NCBI GenBank assembly: GCA_963791885.1 | Contig: CAWBUL010000004.1 | Location: 124,001 to 188,000, forward strand | Source of the DNA: CAVSUZ01 sp963791885 | GTDB taxonomy: Bacteria > Pseudomonadota > Alphaproteobacteria > Acetobacterales > Acetobacteraceae | Length of the DNA stretch: 64,000 nt | Direction of reading: 5' to 3' | Shown: piece by piece, positions 1 to 8,223 of the stretch | Numbering within the stretch: the stretch's first letter is position 1 | Layout: every line of letters begins with the position of its first letter | The notes under the pieces: generated by a model | Database searches by the model: none | What the model saw: only the letters and a program-made list of their open reading frames with translations | Told to the model about the DNA's origin: nothing | Translations under genes and position numbers: made by a program

Positions 1-1
1 G

Positions 2-2020
2 GCGTTGGGACGTACTGTCGTCTCGCAGTTCGAACAGTACATCAAGCTCAACAAGAAGATCGCGCCAGAGGTGCTGGTTTCGCTCAATCAGATCGAGGAC
101 CCCAGCAAACTTGCCGACACGGTCGCCGCGCACCTGAATCTCAAGATCGCCGAAAAGCAGGAAGTACTCGAAACCCAGAACGTTGGTGAGCGCCTGGAAC
201 GCGTCTTCGGCCACATGGAATCCGAAATCGGCGTCCTGCAGGTCGAAAAGCGCATCCGTAATCGCGTAAAGCGGCAGATGGAGAAGACTCAGCGCGAGTA
301 CTATCTGAACGAGCAGCTCAAGGCCATTCAGAAGGAACTCGGCGAGGGCGAAGACGGCAAGGACGAAACGGCCGAGCTCGAGGAGAAGATCAAGAAGACC
401 CGCCTGTCGAAGGAAGCACGGGAGAAGTGCGTCGCCGAGCTCAAGAAGCTTAAGACGATGAGCCCGATGAGCGCCGAGGCTACCGTCGTGCGCAACTACC
501 TCGACTGGATGCTGTCCATCCCCTGGAAGAAGCGCAGCAAGATCCGCAACGACGTGGTCGAGGCGGAGAAGGTGCTGAACGCTGACCACTACGGGCTGGA
601 GAAGGTGAAGGAGCGGATCATCGAGTACCTCGCCGTGCAGGCAAGGAGCCCGAAGGTGCGCGGCCCCATCCTGTGCCTCGTCGGGCCGCCCGGCGTTGGC
701 AAAACCTCCCTCGGCAAGTCCATCGCGCGGGCGACGGGACGCCAATTCGTGCGCATGTCGCTGGGTGGCGTGCGGGACGAGGCCGAAATCCGCGGCCATC
801 GGCGCACCTATATCGGCTCAATGCCCGGCAAGGTCATCCAGGGCATGAAGAAAGCCAAAACCTCCAATCCGCTCTTCCTGCTCGACGAGGTGGATAAGCT
901 CGGTGCCGATTGGCGCGGCGATCCGTCCTCGGCGCTGCTGGAGGTGTTGGACCCGGAGCAGAACAGCACGTTCAACGACCACTACCTGGAGGTGGATTAC
1001 GACCTGTCGGACGTGATGTTCGTCACCACGGCCAACAGCCTGCGCATGCCGCAGCCACTGATGGACCGCATGGAGATCATTCGCATCCCGGGCTACACTG
1101 AGGATGAGAAAGTGGAGATCGCCAAGCGGCACCTGATCGCCAAGCAGAGCGAGGCGCACGGGCTGAAGAAGGATGAGTGGGCGATCAGCGAGGAGGCGCT
1201 GCGCGACCTGATCCGCTACTACACGCGGGAAGCGGGCGTGCGGAACCTTGAGCGTGAGATCGCTAACCTCGCACGCAAATCGGTCAAGGAGATCGTTACC
1301 ACCAAGACGAAGAAGGTGCTGGTCACCGTCAAAAATCTGGAGAAATACGCCGGTGTCCGGAAATTCCGCTTCGGGGAAACCGAAGCCGAAGACATGGTCG
1401 GCGTGGTCTCCGGGCTGGCTTGGACCGAAGTAGGCGGGGAAATCCTCACCATCGAATCCGTGGTCGTGCCTGGTAAGGGCAACATCAAGCACACCGGCAA
1501 ACTCGGCGACGTGATGCAGGAAAGCGTGTCGGCGGCGATGAGCTATGTGCGGTCGCGCGCGATCCGCTTCGGCATCAAGCCGACGCTGTTCGAAAAGCGC
1601 GACATCCATGTGCACGTGCCGGAAGGAGCGACTCCCAAGGATGGTCCGTCTGCGGGCATCGCCATGGCGACGTCGATCGTCTCGGTGCTGACCGGCATTC
1701 CGATCCGCCGGGATGTGGCCATGACCGGAGAGATCACGTTGCGTGGCCGCGTTCTGCCGATCGGCGGATTGAAGGAGAAGCTTCTGGCGGCGCTGCGCGC
1801 CGGCATCACGACCGTGTTCATCCCCAAGGAGAATGAAAAGGACTTGGCGGAGATCCCGGACAACGTGAAGAAGAACCTGAAGCTGATCCCGGTCGCCGAG
1901 GTGGACGAGGTCATCGCCCAGGCTTTGGTGCGACGTCCTGAGCCGATCGAGTGGGAGGAGCCGCCCGAACCGGTGGCTCCGCCCAAGCCTCCAGAAGCAG
2001 CCGCCACCCTAACCCACTGA
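2..2020 (+). CDS. lon: ATP-dependent protease La (Lon), 5' partial
   Basis: Cytosolic AAA+ serine protease that degrades misfolded and regulatory proteins. The frame is open from base 2, so the gene starts upstream; about 672 of roughly 800 residues are present and part of the N-terminal substrate-binding domain is missing. Visible, in residues counted from base 5: coiled-coil-rich linker (about 60-130), Walker A GPPGVGKTS (about 227-235), Walker B FLLDEVDK, and the C-terminal protease domain with the nucleophile Ser in GPSAG (about 549) and the catalytic Lys in GGLKEK (about 590). The tail is Pro/Glu-rich (EWEEPPEPVAPPKPPEA). A terminator follows directly and HU is next on the same strand. 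Identification is secure; only the true start is outside the window. Confidence 0.97.
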   Translation, partial: ALGRTVVSQFEQYIKLNKKIAPEVLVSLNQIEDPSKLADTVAAHLNLKIAEKQEVLETQNVGERLERVFGHMESEIGVLQVEKRIRNRVKRQMEKTQREYYLNEQLKAIQKELGEGEDGKDETAELEEKIKKTRLSKEAREKCVAELKKLKTMSPMSAEATVVRNYLDWMLSIPWKKRSKIRNDVVEAEKVLNADHYGLEKVKERIIEYLAVQARSPKVRGPILCLVGPPGVGKTSLGKSIARATGRQFVRMSLGGVRDEAEIRGHRRTYIGSMPGKVIQGMKKAKTSNPLFLLDEVDKLGADWRGDPSSALLEVLDPEQNSTFNDHYLEVDYDLSDVMFVTTANSLRMPQPLMDRMEIIRIPGYTEDEKVEIAKRHLIAKQSEAHGLKKDEWAISEEALRDLIRYYTREAGVRNLEREIANLARKSVKEIVTTKTKKVLVTVKNLEKYAGVRKFRFGETEAEDMVGVVSGLAWTEVGGEILTIESVVVPGKGNIKHTGKLGDVMQESVSAAMSYVRSRAIRFGIKPTLFEKRDIHVHVPEGATPKDGPSAGIAMATSIVSVLTGIPIRRDVAMTGEITLRGRVLPIGGLKEKLLAALRAGITTVFIPKENEKDLAEIPDNVKKNLKLIPVAEVDEVIAQALVRRPEPIEWEEPPEPVAPPKPPEAAATLTH

Positions 2021-2026
2021 TCCAAC

Positions 2027-2058
2027 GCAAGCCCGCCCTTCCGGCGGGCTTGCTTTTT
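2027..2058 (+). terminator. Rho-independent terminator of lon
   Basis: An 11-bp perfect stem (GCAAGCCCGCC / GGCGGGCTTGC) with a 5-nt loop is followed by TTTTT, 6 nt after the lon stop codon. This is the strongest canonical terminator in the window and separates lon from the HU gene. Confidence 0.93.
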
Positions 2059-2091
2059 GGAAAGCAGAAGTCGCAATCGCGTGTGCTCGCG

Positions 2092-2120
2092 TTGACGGGC
2101 AGGAAATCCGCCCGTTAAAG
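2092..2120 (+). promoter_or_regulatory. candidate promoter of the HU gene
   Basis: TTGACG (2092-2097) and TTAAAG (2115-2120) are separated by exactly 17 nt, between the lon terminator and the HU start at 2188. The -35 box is good and the -10 box weak. It would also drive tRNA-Val, which begins 13 nt after the HU stop. Confidence 0.4.
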
Positions 2121-2187
2121 CAGGTGCGCTTCTGCCTTTACCCACCCAAGCCTTCATTCATGGAATCCACACTCAGGGGGAGAATGC

Positions 2188-2460
2188 GTGAACAAGATGG
2201 AACTGATTACCGCCGTGGCGGAACGGACGGACCTTTCTAGAGCGAAGGCGAGCGAAGTCGTTGACGCGGTCTTCGGCGCAATCGAGGGCGCACTGAAAAA
2301 GAAGGAAGAAGTCCGCTTGGTGGGTTTCGGCACCTTTGCCACGGCAAACAGAAAAGCAGGCACCGGCCGCAATCCCCGTACCGGGGAACCAATGGAGATA
2401 GAGGCCTCCACCACTGTCCGTTTCAAGGCTGGGAAGGGCCTGAAGGACGCGGTGCAGTAA
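2188..2460 (+). CDS. hup: DNA-binding protein HU
   Basis: 90-residue histone-like nucleoid protein that bends DNA as a dimer. It begins MNKMELITAVAERTDLS and carries the family signature VGFGTFATANRKAGTGRNPRTG, split here as VGFGTFATANRKAG and TGRNPRTG (about residues 46-67), followed by the beta-arm and C-terminal helix. The start is GTG at 2188 with a strong GGGGGAG ribosome site 5 nt upstream. The lon-hup order is typical of Proteobacteria. tRNA-Val follows after 13 nt with no terminator, so the two are probably co-transcribed. Confidence 0.96.
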   Translation: MNKMELITAVAERTDLSRAKASEVVDAVFGAIEGALKKKEEVRLVGFGTFATANRKAGTGRNPRTGEPMEIEASTTVRFKAGKGLKDAVQ

Positions 2461-2473
2461 ACACGGAATGCCC

Positions 2474-2548
2474 GGGCGGTTAGCTCAGCGGTAGAGCATC
2501 TCGTTTACACCGAGAGGGTCGGCGGTTCGAAACCGTCACCGCCCACCA
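2474..2548 (+). tRNA. tRNA-Val (anticodon TAC)
   Basis: 75-nt cloverleaf: acceptor arm GGGCGGT / ACCGCCC, D arm with TAGCTCAGCGGTAGAGC, anticodon stem CTCG / CGAG around loop TTTACAC (anticodon TAC, reading GTA), T arm with GGTTCGAAACC, discriminator A and encoded CCA. The last 13 nt overlap the 3' end of the convergent anti-sigma gene, whose final Gly, Gly, Arg and stop codons are read from the tRNA 3' end. Confidence 0.96.
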
Positions 2549-3183
2549 CCTTCCGAGCGGACCAGATCGGCGAATCGCCGAAGCTGGTCCGTCTCCACAT
2601 CCGATACGGCCGATAGCGTCAGTCCGCCCGAACGCCAGCGGATTACGGTGAATCCCTGGCTGCGGAATTCATGCGGGGCCTCGCTCGCTTGCCCTGGCGA
2701 GGCCCAGGCGAAAAGATCGATGATGTGTTGATCGTGGCGATAGACAGCCACCGCCGTCGGCCGGCCCTCCACCACATCGGCCCGACCGCCGATCAGCGGA
2801 AAGCCCTGAGCGGCGAGGTCTTCGATCGGTGGAGAGATTCCAAGATGCGCCGATAGCCACGGCTTCACCACATGCTCGTTGCTGGTTTGCACGTCGATAA
2901 GGCGGCCAGACACCATCGCCGCAGCGTGGTGATCGATCAGAGCCTGCATCGCAGAGACGCCCCGTGGGGCCTGCAACAGCAGCACCAGGCATGCACCCAC
3001 CAGCGCGCCGGCCAGACCGCTTCCCGCGAACCATCCGACCGGCCACCATGTCCGACGAGCCCGGGGCAGGGCAGGGGGCGCAACCTCCTGCTCGGGAAGT
3101 GAGTCCAGGATCCGCGCTGCGAGCGTCGGAGGCGCGCGGTAATAGACCAGACGTTCCTTCAAGCCGGGCAGATTATCGCTCAC
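2536..3183 (-). CDS. membrane anti-sigma factor (non-zinc type)
   Basis: 215 aa. The N-terminal 45 residues would be cytoplasmic and bind the sigma factor; a transmembrane helix lies at about 48-70 (VGWFAGSGLAGALVGACLVLLL); the rest (ALIDHHAAAMVSGRLIDVQTS and onward) would be periplasmic. It overlaps the upstream ECF sigma gene by 11 nt, the usual arrangement for translational coupling of a sigma/anti-sigma pair. There is no HxxxCxxC zinc motif. The periplasmic part resembles that of anti-sigma factors in sigma/phosphoesterase/cupredoxin clusters, but the inducing signal cannot be read from sequence. The stop codon lies inside the tRNA-Val gene. Confidence 0.82.
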   Translation of the reverse strand: MSDNLPGLKERLVYYRAPPTLAARILDSLPEQEVAPPALPRARRTWWPVGWFAGSGLAGALVGACLVLLLQAPRGVSAMQALIDHHAAAMVSGRLIDVQTSNEHVVKPWLSAHLGISPPIEDLAAQGFPLIGGRADVVEGRPTAVAVYRHDQHIIDLFAWASPGQASEAPHEFRSQGFTVIRWRSGGLTLSAVSDVETDQLRRFADLVRSEGGGR

Positions 3184-3703
3184 GTGCGGCCTCGGCGTTC
3201 CAGTGCCGCCGCAGCGCCTCGCGCGCGCGGGCCAGGCGAGACATCACCGTGCCCACCGGCACTTCGGTTATGCGGGCGATATCGGCGTAGGACAGGTCCT
3301 CAACCTCCCGCAGCAACAACACCTCCTTCTGCTCGGCGGGCAATACCGCGACGAGACGGTTCACCCGCGCCGCATCGGCATCGGCCATCAGCACTGCCTC
3401 TGGGTTCGGCGAGGGCTCGGTCCAGATGGGATCAGTCTCGGGCAGCTCATCCGTGTAGGTGATCCGCTCGCTGGCCGCTCGGCCCATGCTCGTGAAAAAG
3501 CGATTGCGCAGGATGGCCAGCAGCCAGACGCGCATGTCGTCGCCCCGGAACGCGTCGAAATAGCGCCACGCGCGAAGATAGGAGTCCTGCACCAGATCCT
3601 CCGCCGTAGCAGGGTCTTTGCACAGCCAGCGCGCGAGATTGTACGCCGCGTCCAGGTGCGGCAGCGCAAGCCGTTCGAAGCGTTGTCGTCTCGGATCGGT
3701 CAC
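3173..3703 (-). CDS. ECF RNA polymerase sigma factor (RpoE family)
   Basis: 176 aa, normal for a group IV sigma factor. Region 2 (about residues 13-77: LPHLDAAYNLARWLCKDPATAEDLVQDSYLRAWRY region) holds the core-binding and -10 recognition helices; region 4 (about 115-165) has the helix-turn-helix core LSYADIARITEVPVGTVMSRLARAREALR. It is first in a two-gene minus-strand operon with its anti-sigma factor and divergent from the metallophosphoesterase at 3894, whose 190-bp shared upstream region is the obvious place for an autoregulated promoter. I could not assign a convincing ECF -35/-10 pair. Confidence 0.93.
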   Translation of the reverse strand: MTDPRRQRFERLALPHLDAAYNLARWLCKDPATAEDLVQDSYLRAWRYFDAFRGDDMRVWLLAILRNRFFTSMGRAASERITYTDELPETDPIWTEPSPNPEAVLMADADAARVNRLVAVLPAEQKEVLLLREVEDLSYADIARITEVPVGTVMSRLARAREALRRHWNAEAARER

Positions 3704-3893
3704 ATGAGTTCCGCCTGGCCGGCGACAAGCATACTCGTATCAGAGCGGCTTTATTCCTGACGCAAGCAAAAAGAAACTTTGCGCCCGAGCGGAATGGAAC
3801 GCCGGTCGAGCAGGTCTTGGTGGCGAGATCGCGCGAGGCGGACACGTCAGAGCGCGTGAATCTCGCTCTGAACTCTGGACCGAGGAGACCACG

Positions 3894-4811
3894 ATGACCG
3901 AACCTTCGATGACGCGCCGGCACGCTCTGAGCTGCATGGCCTGGAGCGGCAGTGCAATGCTTTGGACCGTCGCCGCCGGCATTCCGCACGCCCGAATGGC
4001 CGTTTCGGCGCAGGCGGCCGAAACCGGCTTCACCTTCGCACAGATCAGCGACAGTCATCTCGGCTTCGACAAGGCGGCCAATCCAGACCCGCTGGCAACA
4101 TTCCAGGAGGGGCTGAGGGATCTGTCTACGTCGCCCGTCAAGCCCGCTTTCCTGATCCACACGGGCGATATCACGCACCTATCGAAGCCCGCGCAGTTCG
4201 ACCTGGCGTCGCAGGCCATGAGTGCCACCGGCCTGCACACCTACACGGTGCCCGGTGAGCATGACATTCTCGAAGAGGACGGGAAGAGCTACCTCAACCG
4301 CTTCGGCGCCGGCACCCTGGGCGACGGATGGTACAGCTTCGACGCGGGCGGGATTCACTTCATCGGCTTGGTGAATGTGGTCGATCTCGGCGGGAACGGC
4401 CTTGGCAATCTCGGCCACAAGCAGCTGGAGTGGCTGGAAAGTGACCTGAAGGGCCGCAGCGCGAGCATGCCCATCGTCGTCTTCGCGCACATTCCGCTCT
4501 GGGTGGTGTACCGGGATTGGGGTTGGGGCACCGCCGATGGCACCCAGGCGCTGGGGTATCTGCGGCGCTTCGGCTCGGTCACGGTCCTGAACGGGCACAT
4601 CCACCAGGTGCTGCAGAAGGTCGAGGGGCACGTGGCCTTCCACACCGCCCGCTCCACCGCCTTTCCGCAGCCCGCACCTGGCACGGCCAAGGGACCGGGG
4701 CCGATGACGGTTCCTCCTGGGGACCTGCGTCACGTGCTTGGTGTCGCACGGGTCAGCTTGGTACGCGTCGATTCGCCCCTGGCGATCGTCGATACGCCGC
4801 TCCTGGGCTGA
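3894..4811 (+). CDS. exported metallophosphoesterase
   Basis: 305 aa. An N-terminal MTRRHA segment and hydrophobic stretch ending near AQAAE (about residues 6-42) look like a Tat signal, so the enzyme probably acts in the periplasm. Calcineurin-like metal ligands are in order: DSH (53-55), GDITH (91-95), GEHD (121-124, with Glu in place of the usual Asn of GNHD), AHIP (198-201) and NGHIHQ (233-238). The start has a GAGGAG site at 3881. It lies divergent from the ECF sigma gene and 15 nt before a cupredoxin; ECF/anti-sigma/phosphoesterase/cupredoxin sets recur in bacteria. The substrate is unknown. The N to E change in motif III could alter metal affinity or activity. Confidence 0.85.
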   Translation: MTEPSMTRRHALSCMAWSGSAMLWTVAAGIPHARMAVSAQAAETGFTFAQISDSHLGFDKAANPDPLATFQEGLRDLSTSPVKPAFLIHTGDITHLSKPAQFDLASQAMSATGLHTYTVPGEHDILEEDGKSYLNRFGAGTLGDGWYSFDAGGIHFIGLVNVVDLGGNGLGNLGHKQLEWLESDLKGRSASMPIVVFAHIPLWVVYRDWGWGTADGTQALGYLRRFGSVTVLNGHIHQVLQKVEGHVAFHTARSTAFPQPAPGTAKGPGPMTVPPGDLRHVLGVARVSLVRVDSPLAIVDTPLLG

Positions 4812-4826
4812 GGCGGGGCTACGGCG

Positions 4827-5147
4827 ATGGAACGGCGCACATTCCTGGGTTTGTTGGCCCTGAGTTCGGCGGTGGCCGCCGTGTCGGCCCGGGCAGACGA
4901 TCCGGTCGACGTGACGATCGACAACTTCACTTTCACCCCGCCCGTGATCCACGTCGCACAGGGCGGTACTGTGCGGTGGACGAATCAGGACGACATTCCG
5001 CACAGCATCCTTTGCCCGACACTGAAGATCCGCTCCCATGCCCTTGATACGGGCGACAGCTTCACCTACCGCTTTACCGAACGAGGAACATTCGACTACT
5101 TGTGCAGCATTCATCCGCACATGCGCGGGCAGGTGGTTTGCGGATAG
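4827..5147 (+). CDS. exported cupredoxin-like copper protein
   Basis: 106 aa with a Tat-like signal (MERRTFLGLLALSSAVAAVSARA, residues 1-23). The mature part is a small plastocyanin/azurin-type fold: VTIDNFTFTPPVIHVAQGGTVRWTN type strands, then candidate type 1 copper ligands His59 (IPHS), Cys93, His96 and Met99 (YLCSIHPHM). Likely a periplasmic electron carrier or copper-binding protein. It forms a two-gene unit with the phosphoesterase (15-nt gap). The electron partner is not evident here. Confidence 0.87.
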   Translation: MERRTFLGLLALSSAVAAVSARADDPVDVTIDNFTFTPPVIHVAQGGTVRWTNQDDIPHSILCPTLKIRSHALDTGDSFTYRFTERGTFDYLCSIHPHMRGQVVCG

Positions 5148-5232
5148 CAGTCTAATACCCATCGGCCGAATGGCCGATTGGTACGTGCGCGGGGTTGGTG
5201 GGGCGGCCGCGCGCAGAATCAAAGGCATACCA

Positions 5233-5264
5233 GCCGGCCGGGTTGACGGGCATACCCGGCCGGC
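5233..5264 (+). terminator. GC-rich hairpin upstream of tRNA-Asp
   Basis: Perfect 11-bp inverted repeat GCCGGCCGGGT / ACCCGGCCGGC with a 10-nt loop, 85 nt after the cupredoxin stop. Only CTAATT follows, so it is a weak intrinsic terminator at best. It overlaps the candidate tRNA-Asp promoter (5243-5271). A smaller dyad ATCGGCC/GGCCGAT lies at about 5161-5178. Confidence 0.5.
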
Positions 5265-5271
5265 CTAATTG
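5243..5271 (+). promoter_or_regulatory. candidate promoter of tRNA-Asp (and possibly nuo)
   Basis: TTGACG (5243-5248), a 17-nt spacer, then TAATTG (5266-5271); transcription would start a few bases before the tRNA at 5284. nuoA starts only 48 nt after the tRNA and no other promoter is obvious there, so read-through from this promoter into nuo is possible. Confidence 0.5.
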
Positions 5272-5283
5272 CCGCGTGCCGCT

Positions 5284-5360
<77 letters not shown>

Positions 5361-5408
5361 TCGGCGTGTGGCCGGGCGCTCTGCGCAGGCCGGGTAAGGA
5401 AAACAACA

Positions 5409-5774
5409 ATGCCCTATGTCTTGCCCGCCTATCTTCCGATCTTGGTGTTCATGATCATCGCCGCGGTGATCGCCGGCGCAATGATCGGCGGATCGCTGCT
5501 CGCCGGCAAGCAGGACCCGTATCCGGAAAAGGTCTCAGCCTATGAATGCGGGTTTGAGCCGTTTGATGATGCACGGCGAAGGTTTGACGTGCGATACTAC
5601 CTCGTAGCAATTTTGTTCATCATCTTCGACCTTGAGGTCGCCTTCCTGTTTCCCTGGGCGGTCAGCCTCGGAAACACAAGGCTATTCGGTTTTCTTTCAA
5701 TGCTCGGCTTCCTTGGCGTCCTCACCATCGGTTTCATCTATGAATGGTGCAAGGGAGCGCTGGAGTGGGAATAA
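5409..5774 (+). CDS. nuoA: NADH-quinone oxidoreductase subunit A
   Basis: 121 aa membrane subunit of complex I at the junction of arm and membrane domain. Three hydrophobic helices are visible (about 10-32, 63-83, 90-112), as is the conserved loop YECGFEPFDDARRRFDVRYYLVA (about 38-61) that carries the Cys near the quinone site and the acidic FDLEVAFLFPW segment. First gene of the 14-gene operon; start ATG with GTAAGG upstream; 4 nt before nuoB. Confidence 0.97.
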   Translation: MPYVLPAYLPILVFMIIAAVIAGAMIGGSLLAGKQDPYPEKVSAYECGFEPFDDARRRFDVRYYLVAILFIIFDLEVAFLFPWAVSLGNTRLFGFLSMLGFLGVLTIGFIYEWCKGALEWE

Positions 5775-5778
5775 GCGC

Positions 5779-6339
5779 ATGAGTCAGGCTGCCAGCACCC
5801 CGATCGCCTGGAACAAGCAGGCCCTCCCCCGCGGCCCCGAACAGGACGCGGTGATCCGCGGCATCACCGGCGAGATCGAAGGCAAGGGATTCCTCGTCGC
5901 CAACCTCGACAAAGTGGTGAACTGGGCCCGGACCGGCAGCATGTGGCCGATGACGTTTGGCCTCGCCTGCTGTGCGGTGGAGATGATTCACGCCTACATG
6001 CCGCGCTACGATCTCGACCGGTTCGGCATCTTCCCCCGCGCCTCGCCCCGGCAGAGCGACGTCATGATCGTCGCCGGAACCCTCACCAACAAAATGGCGC
6101 CGGCGTTGCGCAAGGTGTACGACCAGATGCCCGATCCGCGCTGGGTTATCAGCATGGGAAGCTGCGCCAACGGCGGCGGCTACTATCACTTCTCCTACTC
6201 CGTGGTGCGCGGCTGCGACCGCATCGTCCCCATCGACGTCTATGTCCCCGGCTGTCCTCCGTCGGCTGAGGCGCTGGTGTACGGCATCATGCAATTGCAA
6301 AAGAAAATTCGCCGCACGGGAACCATTCTGCGTGACTGA
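5779..6339 (+). CDS. nuoB: NADH-quinone oxidoreductase subunit B
   Basis: 186 aa peripheral-arm subunit that holds the terminal [4Fe-4S] cluster N2, which passes electrons to quinone. Ligands are visible as Cys64-Cys65 (GLACCAVEM), Cys129 (GSCANGGGYY) and Cys159 (VPGCPP). The frame is open further upstream inside nuoA, but ATG 5779 gives the standard N-terminus (MSQAASTPIAWNK) and a 4-nt gap to nuoA. Confidence 0.97.
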   Translation: MSQAASTPIAWNKQALPRGPEQDAVIRGITGEIEGKGFLVANLDKVVNWARTGSMWPMTFGLACCAVEMIHAYMPRYDLDRFGIFPRASPRQSDVMIVAGTLTNKMAPALRKVYDQMPDPRWVISMGSCANGGGYYHFSYSVVRGCDRIVPIDVYVPGCPPSAEALVYGIMQLQKKIRRTGTILRD

Positions 6340-7006
6340 GCCGGCAACTGTGACCGAAACACCCGGGGCCGCGCTGATGCATGAAGTCGGCCTGCTTCCT
6401 GGCGTGCGTGCCGTCCGTCAGGAGCAGGATGAAATCGTTGCGGAGGCCGAACGCGATGCGCTGGTCGAACTCATGGCGGTGCTGCGGGACGACCCGCGTT
6501 TCGCGTTCGCCCAGTGCATGGATATCTGCGGGGTCGATTGGCCCCACCGGCGCGAACGCTTCGACGTCGTCTATAATTTGCTTTCCGTCGCGCTAAACCA
6601 GCGGCTGCGGGTGATCGTTACGACGGACGAAACCACCTCGGTCCCGTCGGTTTGCACCATCTGGCCGAGCGCTACATGGTGGGAGCGGGAATGCTGGGAT
6701 CTCTACGGCATTCTGTTTTCCGGCCAGCCCGATCTGCGCCGCATCCTCACTGATTACGGGTTTGAAGGACATCCGCTTCGCAAGGACTTTCCTCTCACCG
6801 GCTATGTGGAAGTCCGTTACGACGAAGATCGCAAGCAGGTGGTCTACGAACCGGTGAAACTCACGCAGGAATGGCGCAGCTTCGACTTTATCTCCCCTTG
6901 GGAAGGCGTTCTGACACTGCCGGGTGATGAGAAAGTGCACGAGCACAGGGCGCAGATCACCCGCTTCGCGCAGCCTCCCGCGCCGGCCGCCAAGGAAAAC
7001 TCATGA
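6332..7006 (+). CDS. nuoC: NADH-quinone oxidoreductase subunit C
   Basis: 224 aa '30 kDa' subunit of the peripheral arm. Family core is plain: CGVDWPHRRERFDVVYNLLS, ATWWERECWDLYGI and the signature RRILTDYGFEGHPLRKDFPLTGYVEVRYD region, split in the family as GFEGHPLRKDFPLTG. I chose GTG 6332, which overlaps the nuoB end by 8 nt; GTG 6350 is an equally possible start. The frame is open upstream but that part is the nuoB shadow. It ends in an ATGA overlap with nuoD, so nuoC and nuoD are separate, not fused as in Escherichia coli. Confidence 0.95.
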   Translation: MTEPATVTETPGAALMHEVGLLPGVRAVRQEQDEIVAEAERDALVELMAVLRDDPRFAFAQCMDICGVDWPHRRERFDVVYNLLSVALNQRLRVIVTTDETTSVPSVCTIWPSATWWERECWDLYGILFSGQPDLRRILTDYGFEGHPLRKDFPLTGYVEVRYDEDRKQVVYEPVKLTQEWRSFDFISPWEGVLTLPGDEKVHEHRAQITRFAQPPAPAAKENS

Positions 7007-8220
7007 GCGGCGACATCCTCCCGGAGAGTGGGGCCAAGCGCCACCACGTCGTCGAGATCGACAGCCACGCCATCAATTTCGGCCCGCAGCACCCGGCGGC
7101 GCATGGCGTGCTGCGCCTGATCCTCGAAATGGACGGCGAAGTCGTCGAACGCGCCGATCCGCATATCGGTCTGCTTCATCGTGGCACGGAAAAGCTGATC
7201 GAATACCGCACCTACGTGCAGAACGTGCCCTATTTCGACCGGCTGGATTACGTCTCGCCGATGTCGGAGGAACACGCGTACGTCCGTGCCGTCGAAAAAC
7301 TGCTCGGCATCGAGGCGCCGGAGCGTGCACAGTGGATCCGCACCCTGTTCGACGAAATCACCCGCGTCCTGAATCACCTGCTGAACGTCACCACCTACGC
7401 ACTCGACGTCGGCGCCATCACACCCAGTCTTTGGGGGTTCGAGGAACGCGAGAAACTCATGGAGTTCTACGACGCCGCATCCGGCGCCCGGCTCCATTCC
7501 AACTACTACCGTCCGGGCGGCGTGAACCGCGACCTGCCCGCCGGCCTCACCGAGCGCATCGCCGAATGGGCCGAGACCTTCCCCAAATTCATCGACGACC
7601 TTGAAGACCTGCTGACCGGCAACCGCATTTGGAAGCAGCGTACCGTCGATATCGGCCTGATGTCGGCCGAGGACGCGCTCGCCTGGGGCTGGAGCGGTCC
7701 ACCGCTGCGCGCTTCGGGCGTGCCGTGGGATCTCCGTCGTGCGCAACCCTACGCCAAATACAGCGAGGTTGATTTCCAGATCCCCGTCGGCCGCAATGGC
7801 GATTGTTACGATCGTTACCTCGTGCGTATGTGGGAAATGCGTGAGAGCGTTAAGATCATCAAGCAGTGTCTGGCGAAGATGAAACCCGGTCCGGTGCGCA
7901 TCCAGGACCATAAGATCACCGCGCCGCACCGGGCGGAGATGAAGCGCTCCATGGAAGCGCTGATCCATCACTTCAAGCTGTTCACCGAAGGTTTCCACGT
8001 GCCGCCCGGTGCCACCTACACCGTGGTCGAAACCCCCAAGGGCGAGTTCGGCGTCTATCTGGTTGCGGATGGTACCAACAAGCCGTACCGGTGCAAAATC
8101 CGCTCGACCGGGTTCGCCTTCCTGCAAACGATGGACTTCATGGCCAAGCGCCACATGCTAGCCGACGCGGTGGCCATCATCGGCTCGCTGGATATCGTGT
8201 TCGGCGAGATCGACAGGTAA
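7003..8220 (+). CDS. nuoD: NADH-quinone oxidoreductase subunit D
   Basis: 405 aa '49 kDa' subunit forming most of the quinone pocket with NuoB. Seen: HAINFGPQHPAAHGVLRLILEMDGE segment near the N-terminus (the HPAAHG loop with the quinone-proximal His), DPHIGLLHRGTEKL, and the C-terminal GEFGVYLVADGTNKPYRCKIR and DIVFGEIDR end. Length and ends match the family exactly. ATGA overlap with nuoC; nuoE starts 3 nt after its stop. Confidence 0.97.
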   Translation: MSGDILPESGAKRHHVVEIDSHAINFGPQHPAAHGVLRLILEMDGEVVERADPHIGLLHRGTEKLIEYRTYVQNVPYFDRLDYVSPMSEEHAYVRAVEKLLGIEAPERAQWIRTLFDEITRVLNHLLNVTTYALDVGAITPSLWGFEEREKLMEFYDAASGARLHSNYYRPGGVNRDLPAGLTERIAEWAETFPKFIDDLEDLLTGNRIWKQRTVDIGLMSAEDALAWGWSGPPLRASGVPWDLRRAQPYAKYSEVDFQIPVGRNGDCYDRYLVRMWEMRESVKIIKQCLAKMKPGPVRIQDHKITAPHRAEMKRSMEALIHHFKLFTEGFHVPPGATYTVVETPKGEFGVYLVADGTNKPYRCKIRSTGFAFLQTMDFMAKRHMLADAVAIIGSLDIVFGEIDR

Positions 8221-8223
8221 GCC

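Noticed and set aside
3793..3820. ECF-type promoter GGAAC...GTCT before the phosphoesterase
   Set aside because: The spacing (13 nt) is shorter than the 16-17 nt expected.
4179..5228. 349-codon minus-strand frame
   Set aside because: Antisense to the phosphoesterase and cupredoxin genes.
6844..8154. 436-codon minus-strand frame
   Set aside because: Antisense to nuoC and nuoD; a GC-rich shadow with no family resemblance.
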